A stretch of 64,000 bases of DNA from Chelonoidis abingdonii (taxonomy: Eukaryota > Chordata > Testudines > Testudinidae), in the NCBI RefSeq assembly GCF_003597395.2, contig NC_133770.1, positions 5,777,292 to 5,841,291 on the forward strand. The letters run 5' to 3'. The notes beneath the pieces are model-generated. The model had not been told where the DNA came from, made no database searches, and saw nothing but the letters and a program-made list of their open reading frames with translations. The position numbers were made by a program, and so were the translations under genes. The stretch's first letter is position 1. Each line of letters begins with the position of its first letter. Of this stretch, positions 1 through 9,700 are shown one piece after another.

Positions 1-55
1 AGAAGGAGATAAGGATGGACCACAAGACACACCTCCTGGACCTCTCGATGCTTCA
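1..55 (+). other. Possible end of a plus-strand exon at the left edge
   Basis: The first 55 bases lead to a donor-like CTTCAG followed by GTAAAT. Two frames are open to the edge. One reads KEIRMDHKTHLLDLSMLQ and ends on a codon boundary; the other reads EGDKDGPQDTPPGPLDAS. I do not recognise the protein, and such a short open stretch may be chance. Confidence 0.2.
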
Positions 56-1322
56 GGTAAATCGCTCATTAATTCCTCTTACAGTCACACCCAGAAATCG
101 AGTCATTCAACGGCAGTCGCACGAGTCACTCAATATGCCGTAATGGTTGCCTGTTCACACGCCAAGTTAAAAGACAGGTACAGGGCGCAGTGAAGAGACA
201 TTAGTAGCCATCGAATGATCCATGCATACAATAGGATAATCAAATTCAGACCACAATCATACTTTTTCAATGACATCTACCATGACTTATCTTGCCTATG
301 CATTATAATTATGTCATAAGCCTATCATAAAATAATAATCACTGGAGAAATATGGGTTGCAGTGTCACAGACCAGCCACCTGAAGAAATATTCTCTGGAG
401 TAACATCAAGAGGCCTCCCCCTCCCCCTAAGCGTCCTGTCTCCGCATTGGAGATATTTGGCCAGTGCCGGTCTAGGCAACCAGCATCCAAATTGTGACCT
501 TGGCAGCCTTTTCAAGGTGCACACTCCGCGAGGAGGGGTTGGGATGGTGGCTACCCCCACCCTTTTTTATTTTTTGCTTGAGGTTGCAAACCTGGAGCTG
601 GGCCCTGATATGACTTTTTTTTTTTTTGCCAGTCACCAATCAGCCATATCCACGGAGCAATTCTCATCGTACGCTACGTGGTTCGTACGGTTGGTACACA
701 CTTTAAGGAGGTGGCCATTTTAATTGTAATGTCATTTGCCACTTCCTTTGTTGTCTCTTTACATCCCAGCACCTGAAGCTGTGGCATTTCCTGTCTCGTG
801 TGGTGGATGAATAGGACACAAGGGGGGATGATAGGAAGGCACCCCTGGTCCGTTAGCAATGACAAACAACGGCAGATCGGTCTCCATTCCTCACCCTCAC
901 CGAGGTTGCTGGGGGCTACGGATTCCTCACTGCTGGAGCTAAAGCAATGAGTTGCGATTAGACGTGCACGCGCTGCAAGAAAGAAAGGAGGCCCTATCAC
1001 TATCTTGACAGGGAAAAGACACAGTGCGTTGGGTGAGACGCACAACGAGCGTAACCAAAAGGGTGTTGGGTGAAGGGTGCAAGTCACCAGGCTGACATTA
1101 CAGCTACAGCTGATCACACACACTCACAACCGATATCTTTATTACAAACAACAAAGCTGCCCCCAACACAAACACTGGCAATGCTTTTGGCGATACTTAA
1201 ATCAGACAAGATACAGATGGGGCAATTTTCAACAGCACCTAGCCCACTATAGTGAGTCCTCAAGTCCTCATCTGACTGAACACCAATTCCAGCCACTAAA
1301 AAGCGAATTTAGCCTCCTTAAA
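56..1322. other. Stretch with no recognised gene
   Basis: Single-copy-looking sequence with poly-T runs (about 565-575 and 616-627). The overlapping ORFs on both strands have no family signature. Confidence 0.5.
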
Positions 1323-1622
1323 GGGTAAGTCTACACTACCGCCGTAATCAGTGGGTAGGATTGATTTTCCGGGGATCGATATATCGTGTCTAATCTAGAC
1401 ACTATATCGATCCTGAACGCGCTTCTTGTCGACTCACGGAACTCCACACAGCGCGAACGGTGGATAGTGGAAAGTCGACGGGGGAGACGGCACGTTGATC
1501 CCGCGCGCCGTGAGGACAGGAAGGTAAGTCAAAATAAGATACTTTGACTTCAGCTACCTATTCACGTAGCTGAAGTTGTGTATCTTAGATCTATTCCATC
1601 CCCACCCCAGTGTAGACAGCCC
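1323..1622. mobile_element. MITE with GGG...TCTACACT termini
   Basis: The ends read GGGTAAGTCTACACTAC and GTGTAGACAGCCC, which are inverted repeats. The interior holds two hairpins: one around 1374-1420 (arms GGATCGATATATCG) and one at about 1528-1588 (arms CTTCAGCTAC/GTAGCTGAAG). It appears related at the ends to the elements at 53486-53758 and 61314-61695. The flanking bases (AAA/TAA) could be a 3-bp duplication with one change. Confidence 0.7.
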
Positions 1623-1849
1623 TAAGTCTGCCTGAAAAAATGGGACTTGGCTGCTTTTGAAAATTTTGCCCTGGATCTTCAATATCGGCAGCGATTACAT
1701 TCTCGGGGGCAAACTCGGGATGATTATATGCTGTGATCAAGGAATGCAATTGATTAAGTCTATGAATTGATGCTTATTTCTATAGAGGATTGTGAGATTG
1801 CGCAGAAGCAGGCTTAAAACTAGTGTTAAATTGAGTGTTTTGCTGACAA

Positions 1850-2046
1850 AGTAGCAAAGAATCCTGTGGCACCTTGTAGACAGACGTTTCAGAGCATGAG
1901 CTTTCGTGGTGAATACTTCCCACTTTGTCAGATGCATCCCACGAAAGCTCATGCTCCAAAACGTCTGTTAGTCTATAAGGTGCTACAGGATTCTTTGATA
2001 CTTTTGCAAAATCCAGACTAACACAACTACCCCTCTGATACTTGCT
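1850..2046. mobile_element. Penelope-like fragment, head-to-head inverted copies
   Basis: Two inverted copies of a unit that reads outward GAAAGCTCATGCTC, GTTAGTCTATAAGGTG, CAGGATTCTTTG. They meet at a CAGATGCAT centre. The plus-facing copy has lost the CTGANGA part of the hammerhead core. The minus-facing copy keeps CTGACAAAGTGGG in mutated form. A tail ending CTACCCCTCTGATAC is shared with the copy at 39.55 kb. Confidence 0.65.
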
Positions 2047-3573
2047 GACAAAGGGAAGTGTTACAAGGGGAGGACAGTTCCAAACTAGAGCACTAGGTGG
2101 CACTGTTTACTATGGCTCCGCAGGGACCAGCAGCCCCACTGGAGGCAGGTGCCAGCCAAGCAGCTGACCTGGGAACCTATGTAGCCACAGCATATGCCGG
2201 AGTAGCAGCAAGGGTGTGGGGCAGGAGGAGGGGAGACTGAGCCCTTCAACCTGACTGGAAGCCTTTCCCCTTTACGGATTAAGCTGTTGGACAGCCAGAG
2301 AAGCCCAATCCAAAGGAACTCGGGCAAAGCAAAGCTGGAAAGGGCTGTCAGGGAGGCAGCCCTGCCATGGGGAGTTACTGGGGAGCAGGAGAAACAACAG
2401 CAGGTGTTTCAGTTTTATTGGAATGAAGTTCTGCTCAGCTCCTCATACAAGAATTTCTGGCTCTGCCTATTCCCCTCAGCCTTCCCGTCAGGACAGCTCC
2501 ATGCAGCATGTCCCTTCCCTGCAGAGCCTCTGGCCCTGAAAGATTCTGCCTTGCGTTTGCCCTTGCTTATCCTCTAGGAGTGGTACCTGGAAATCCTTGA
2601 CTCCCTATTGCCAGCCCCAAGCGTTCCAAAACATAGGTCAAGGGTCCTGACAATCATGAAATGGACTTAGCAAATCACAAGGTTTTTAAACTACTGTCCT
2701 TTCAGTTCTTTTATTAGCCTTTTGATTTCTGAGCCTCAGGGCACCACGATTTCAAGCTTTTTTCTCCCACCCACAGGGCTAGAAACCTGCTTTTATAGAT
2801 TTAAAATGAAAAGCTCCGATTCTCACGTCATCACATGACTCCAGGAGCTGGGTCTGTAAGAAAAGCACCAGCTGTCATGACACTTGCAGTAAGACTGCGA
2901 GAGTTGGCCAGTAACCGTGGGAGTAACCATCACCAGGATCTCTACCTTGTGACTGAGCCTTTGGTAGGACTGGGGCACCTCACATAAAGCTCCATCTCTT
3001 CCCAGCAATCTCATGTGTCACCCCTTTAGTCACACACTCAGAATTCAATTAAGGCCAAGGTTTTCAAAAGTCAAAAGTGTCTAGCAATTAAAACAGGCCT
3101 GGCTTCCAGAAGGCAGCTGCTCAGCACTTGCAGAAAATCGGGCCCTGTTAAAGGATCTCAGATTTGGCACCTGAACATGAAGGCACCAAAATGCCTAAAT
3201 CTTTGGCAACTCAAGCAGAGGAGACCCTGTGAGAACGGCTGTCTCTGGAAGGGAGCGTGGCCGGGATGGATATAACGTGTGTGAGGTCTGCAAGCGAGGG
3301 GCAGCTCGGCCACACGCTTCAGTCCTTGTTGTGGCTTAGCAGAGAATATCAAACTGAAAAGGCTTCCCCCGTTTTGCAAGGGCTTTTTCAGGCATGCCTC
3401 TCAGTCATCCCAAAGCAAAGCAAAGAAAACCAGTGAAAGAGACTAGCCAAGAATAACATGGACCCAAAAGCTCTCAAATTATCTGTCGGCTGAGATGGTG
3501 GCGTGGCAGGAAAGCAAACAGGCCATTTGAAGAAGATGGCAGCACCCTAATTCGACGTCAGGCAGGCTGTGCT
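2047..3573. other. Region downstream of the cathelicidin stop; no gene recognised
   Basis: Holds the probable cathelicidin 3' UTR and flank. No second cathelicidin exon was recognised here on either strand. No repeat family could be named. Confidence 0.4.
2710..2715 (-). terminator. Candidate poly(A) signal for the cathelicidin transcript
   Basis: The minus strand reads AATAAA here, about 860 bases after the stop at 3574. A TATAAA variant lies at about 2793-2798. Which is used cannot be told from sequence, and a 3' UTR this long would be unusual for the family. Confidence 0.3.
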
Positions 3574-3744
3574 TTAGTCTTCTGGTCCTGTCAGGGCCGC
3601 GGTAGAGAAAGACGACGGGAAGTACTCTACAGTCACTTTGGGGACAGTCTGGGCCTTGGGTTTTGGTTTCTTGCTGGGTTTTTTCGCCCGCTGGAATTTG
3701 AAGGGATCAGAAGTGTCAATATTTCCCACCCAAAGTTCAAGTTT
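3574..3744 (-). CDS. Cathelicidin exon 4: variable C-terminal peptide and stop
   Basis: This exon has 57 codons including TAA at 3576-3574. The predicted acceptor (ATGAAATAG at 3753-3745) lacks a strong pyrimidine tract, but it is the only upstream AG giving an open phase-0 reading. A branch-point-like CTAAC lies about 45 bases upstream. An alternative acceptor inside the exon (ending CCAG before CGGGCG) would drop the first 18 residues. The residues begin KLELWVGNIDTSDPFKFQR; the SDP.x.x.QR layout resembles the avian cathelicidin segment before the mature peptide. A Lys/Pro-rich tract (148-159) follows, then a hydrophobic and polar tail ending TGPED. The basic tract fits an antimicrobial segment. 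The acidic end is unusual. Confidence 0.75.
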   Translation of the reverse strand, partial: KLELWVGNIDTSDPFKFQRAKKPSKKPKPKAQTVPKVTVEYFPSSFSTAALTGPED

Positions 3745-6700
3745 CTATTTCATAGTCTTCAACCAAACCATCCATCTACCCAGTTAGCTCATGATTGCCT
3801 CCTGCTGGAATGAATGGCAAATAATTTCCCAGGCCCTTGCTCAATCCTGAATGGGTCCTGGATTGAAACTAATTCTATCCCTGGCCTCACCTCTGGGGCT
3901 GCAGCCAACTCTCTGAAAACTGGACAGGGTCATTGATCTTAACCCCGATTCTACCCCTTCCAGCCATGGTCAGAGTGAAGGACGGAGGGGCCTATGGTGA
4001 CTCATTCCTCCATTTCCCTCCCTTCTCGCACCAGAGAAAGGAAAACCCAGACCCACAGGGACATGTGCTGCCATCAGAGTTCGTGAGCATCTTCCACTGA
4101 TGCCCACAGGAGCTGCAGATTGAGAGCAGAATATGGGTCTCTGTCCTGGGAGAGACTAATATCCCGACACCTGGTGGGCCCACAGTGCAGCTACACATCT
4201 CTACAAGGCCCACACTGAAGGCCTTAGACTTAGCAGCACCATGCGTAACCATGGGGACCACCATGGCCTCCTCCTTCTGGTGGCCCCATATGTTTCAAGA
4301 AGAGTTTCCATGTAGGTTTGTCCAAGGATGAGATGACCAATAGCCAGCCAAGGAAAACATGGACTGATTCCCTCATTGACCCGTGTTGGTTCTGTATCAG
4401 TTTCCTCTAGGGACAGTCAAGGGACAACACAAAGCACTGTAACTTCATTACCATGGGGGCAGATTGTACCTGGCTCCATGACCCCAATGGAGTGCGCCTA
4501 CCTAGAAAGGTAACAGCTCACCTGCTGCTGGGTGCATTTCACAGACGTTAAAGGTGCCTCTTGTACGAAGTCCAGAACTGACACGTCGGCGGAACAATCC
4601 CTTGTTATCTGGGGAGAGAGTGAGGGAGAAGTACTTCAAAGTGGGTATCTGAGGAGCCCCGTTTCAAAGCTTCATGGAAGTGCAGTTTTGCAATCGTTTT
4701 CAACTCAGAGGAAACCTCCAGTGACAGTAATAATCATGGTGAATCATACTAAATAACACTAATACAGAACACCCTAACGGAGGCCCCATCGTGCCAAGAG
4801 CTGGACAGACATATCGCAAAGGACAATTCCTGCCCCAAAGAGCAGGCCTCACAATCTAAGTAAAGAATTATATCCGAACTAGAAACACTGGCTGTTAAAC
4901 AGTGACCTCTTCTCTAGAGTTGTGCAAATCACCGATTTGTCAGTTCAGCGGCTGAATCTGTTTTTTTTCCTGAGTTGTCCCAAAGCAAATTTAAAAAAAA
5001 AAAATATGATGAAATAAAAGAGTCAGAAAAATTGTGCATCAGGTCAAATGAAGCATTTTGTTTGAGTTTTTAACCTGGTTTAATAAAAATGAAGTAAAAT
5101 TCAAACCAAAAGGTTGTTTAGGATCATAAATCAAAAAAAGTCAAAACATTTTGTAATTGTTTTTTCCCCCGACTGACTCCATTTGGTGAATTCGACGCAA
5201 ATTCACAAAGTGTTTCACTCGACCCAAATGTGTGTGAATAAAGTTCCTTTAGAAAAATGTTACCCAACTCTGCTGTCCTCAACCTCCATTCTAGCAGCGT
5301 TACCTGACCACTCCACTCTTCTACTGAAACAGTTCTAAGCTCTACCTTCCACTATTTCACTATATTCACCATGATAAATAGTGACCATGTCTACCTCAGT
5401 TGAAGCAGCCATTTCACAGAGCGAACCCCTTGGAATTCAGCCCCTGTTCAGAAGCTGATTTTCCAAGGTTGCTGTGCAGTTGGTTTTATTATCTAAGGAA
5501 CGTAAATTATCTGACCACAAATGGGACAATGCTGGTGTTTTGTTTATTAAAATGGGAACTATGTTTTTTGGAGTCCTGTTGTACCTAGGGTGACCAGATG
5601 TCCCAATTTTTTAGGGACACTCCTGGTATTTGGGGCTTTTTCTTATATAGTCACCAATTATCCACCCCTCCACCCCGGTCGCGATTTTTCACACTCGCTA
5701 TCTGGTCACTCTAGTTCTACCTCACACTGCTGGAGATGGAGCCTTCTTGCCTGAATTGTTAATTTCTTTGCAACAACATTTAAGATGGTTCAAATCATTT
5801 TACTCCTTGCAGTAACTGGTGAGTCGAATGCCTTGTAGCTTGGGACAATAGATCCTTTGCAAAGCAACATCTTCTTGAGGCCACTAGAGAGGCTGGAACA
5901 TCTGGCTTAAACACATCACTCGTTTTAAGTTCTGTGGCAGGTGTAATTCTCTGGCAATGCCACGCAGCCCCTGGCAGGTGTTGTTCTGAGTCAGGTCTGA
6001 GTACAGCAGGGGTAGTCAATTATTTTTTGTCATGGTCCAAATTCCTTGGTCAAGGTGTAGTTAAAGTCCAGACTCCATAGAAGAAAATAACAACAATGAT
6101 TTTGGAGTCTGTTCAAAAGCATCTGATGGTTGGGATTTGGCCTATTAACTACCCCAGGATATACAGGATCCTAAACCGTCCACAGCTCAAAGATAAAGGG
6201 CAGGTGGCTTTGACAGTGAATACACTCCCAGCTCAGCACCACTGTCCACTGAGGATACAAACTTCACATGCCCAAAAGAAAGGTTCTGCAGCACCAGTAG
6301 ATTCAACCGTGTTCCCTAGAGGTGACCACAAAAAGGAGGAGAAAAAAAAAGAAAAAACCACAAGACCTACCCCTGGAACAGGCAACCTTGCAGACACAAG
6401 CCAATGGTTGAAGAGGGCTGGACACCAATTTCCTCCTTCCTTCGTTGGCGCAATGTGCAGAGGGTCAAGAGAACTAGCTTCTCTTCTGCCACTGCTGGGC
6501 TGGGTGACCATGGACCAGTCACGACCTCTGTCTGTCTGTTTGCCCTGCTATCCTTTCTCAGTCTTAGCTTCTTACATTGCAAGCTCTTGGGGGCAGAGAC
6601 TTACTTTAAGGACAGCACCTAGCACACAGGGGCCCCGATCTCGGCTGGGGCCTCTAGACAGCACCATAGTACAAGGAAACTCACCAGCCCTACATTCATT

Positions 6701-9700
6701 TGCTTACCAAAATAACAGCAGGACTAGAAAGTCTGGGGAGGAGACCCTCTTGTGCGTGCAAATAAGAACACAGACCTGGGAGGGTGAATCATAGAAGGTT
6801 AAGGTTGGACAGGGCCGCCTGGGGGAGGGGCAAGTGGGGCAATTTGCCCCAGGCCCTGGGCCCCCCAGAGGCCCCCACGAGAGTTTTTCGGGGGCCCTGG
6901 AGTGGGGTCCTTCACTCGCTCTGAGGGCCCCAGAAAACTCTCATGGGGCCCAGGCCCCCGGAGCTTCTTCCGCTCCAGGTCTTCGGCAGCGAGAACCCCC
7001 CACCGCTGAAGACCCCAGGCCCCCTGAATCCTCTGGGCGTCCCTGAGGTTGGAAGAGACCTCAGGAGGTCATCTAGTCCAACCCCCTGCTCAAAACAGGA
7101 CCAACACCAACTAAATCATCCCAGCCAGGGCTTTGCTGAGCCAGGCCTTAAAAATCTCTAAGGAAGGAGATTCCACTACCTCCCTAGATAATCCATTCCA
7201 GTGCTTCATCACCCTCCTAGTGATGTGTTCCCATGTCACATCAATCCGCGTGGGTCAAAGCCCTGGTTCCACCATCGTGCAGCAGTACCAGCCCCACACA
7301 CTTCCCCTCTGAGGTTGTTTTAACAAGACATGAAGATGGCACCTGGCCATGCAAAACGCTTTACAGGACTGTTTTACATACAACAACTGCAGCCACTGGC
7401 ATACAAACACCTCCCCGGCCTCCTAAAATGGGGAGGAGAATCAGGATGTGGCATGATGGATGTGGTGAGGCACGAACATCTCACCATGACCGGAGCCACG
7501 TGAAGCATGGACAGGTTTGGTCTGCAGGGAGCTGTGCCCAGATTTTCCCTCTGAACTTCTGATTTGATGAAATGCAGCTGAACCTGCCTAAGTTCCCGTC
7601 CAACAAAACCCACTCACTGTCCCCATTCCCCTGTCATGTGACCCAGGCACGCTGGACAGCTTGCAGACAACTAGGAACAGATCTGTGCCCAGTGAAACCT
7701 GAAACTCGATGATCTGCCCCAATTTCATCTGTAGGAGTTTAGCAAAACTCTAGGCGTGATGTAATGCCAGGTCAGCAGGGGTGGCAGATTGGTGTGAAAC
7801 TCCATGGCTGAGGCTGTACTTAAACTTCCTTTCACCTTCAGAGCTTTCTGAGTTATAGCAACAGCCACAATGATAACTTGTGTGTTTATATACCTAGCTC
7901 AGATGAGCAAGGGCGCCCCAACTAGAACAGGGAAAACTGGAACAAAATGAATGTTACAGAGGGGCGATCGGGAACTTTTTTCTCCCAGCCCCATGACAGA
8001 AAAGCAAGGACACATTCAATGACACTTTAAAGTCAGCACAAGGAAATGCATTGTTTCACCCTCACACAAGAGCCTGTGGAACTCACTGCCACAAGACATC
8101 CCTGAGGCCAAGAGCTTAGCAGGATTCAAAAAGAGGGATCAGACATTTATATGGGTAATGAGGATATCCAGAGTGATAGTGTTAAAAGCAAACATGAGTT
8201 CTGGAAGGGATATGAACCCTCATGCGCCAGGGCTCAAGCCAATTTCTGCTGGGGGTCAGGAGGACACTTCCACTGGGGGGCTTTGTGCACCTTTCTCTGA
8301 ATCAGCTGGCACCTGCCACTGCTGGAGGCAGGAGACTGGTGTGACAAACTGGGACTGTTCCATATGTTTGCTCTGAATACTGTGTTGGTGCCTCAGTGTT
8401 CCTAGGCAGTTCTTAGTATCTTGGTGTGGGATAAGGGTGTGTGATTGCTACAGAGGAAGGGCCAGTGCCCCTAACTGCCGCGGCACTCTGCTCCTAGCAA
8501 CTGATGGCCTGGGCCCCTCCTCTGCAAAGGTGCCAGCTGAAAGTGTTGGAGACAAAGGGATCAGGTGACCTCCTGGCCCGGGAAAGGAGCTGAGCGAGAG
8601 GAGGGCTGGAGGAGGTTAGTCTGGAGCTACCTGGGATAAGAGTGAAGTGCAGACCTAGGGGTCTGGCTCACTGCCCCCAGAATGGACCCAGCCGAGGGGT
8701 CTGGTTCGCGGTATCTACAAGCTCTGTTTTAGACCCTGTTCCTGTATCGAATAAACCTCTGTTTTGCTGGCTGAGAGTCACGTCTGACTGCAAAGTGGGG
8801 GTGCAGCACCTGTGGCTTCCCCAGGCCCACCTGGGTGGGCTCGCTGTGGAAGCCCACGAGGGCAGAGGATGCTGAATGCTCCAAGGAGAGACCCAGGAGG
8901 TGAAGACGTGTGAGCTTCTTGCCTGAACAGTCTGCTCCACAGGAGAGGAGGCTCCCCAAAGTCCTGACTGGCTTAGTGGGGAGCAGTTCCAGAGCATCGC
9001 CCGGTGACTCCGTGACACAGGACTGACAGACCAGGGGTCTGCGCAGGCTGGCAGCTACTATGTCCAAGTGGTGCAAAGCTCGTAGCAAGAAAGGGGACAG
9101 TTTCAACAGACATACCAAACCTGTCAGAAAAATGCAGAAATTGGGCTTGGTTTTGGCTTAATTGGCTTGGGAGTTGCTAGTTGGCTAGTTTTTGGCTTAG
9201 CTTTTCCCCCCCCCCCCAGCTCCTGGGAAGTAGGAGCAAGGGGCAAGCAGGGTTAGGGGATAGTCAAGGGTGCATAGCGGGCCCACCACAGTCCCAGACT
9301 GCACGCCGGGGGGATCTAGTCGCATGGAGTGTTGGGGTTCTCAGGGACTGGCTTGTTTTGAAATGGGATTAGCTTGAGTTTTGGCGTATTGTGAAAGTCA
9401 GGGGGCTTATTTACCGCATGAAAGTTGGCAGCTGTGTTTCACACCTACCCCGTTTGGCTGATATCTGCAGTCCTCAAGGCGGTAGCTAGCCACGCTTTTC
9501 CGGCACTTCGTCTCTCTGATGGTGAAGTTGATTCTGAAGTGCGTGCCCCAGTCAAATTGCTACAAGTACAAGGACAAATCTTTTAATGGCGTCACAAAGC
9601 GATGCCTCGTGCATGAGCCAGGGCTCCCCCGGCATCCGCTACACCTGCTCGTGTCAAGGAAGCCGCTTGCTTTTCGAGGAGCATGGCAACCACACAAGGG

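Noticed and set aside
6096..6794. Plus ORF of 232 residues
   Set aside because: Runs through a MIR-like SINE and into a CR1 copy; composition is low-complexity and no domain is seen.
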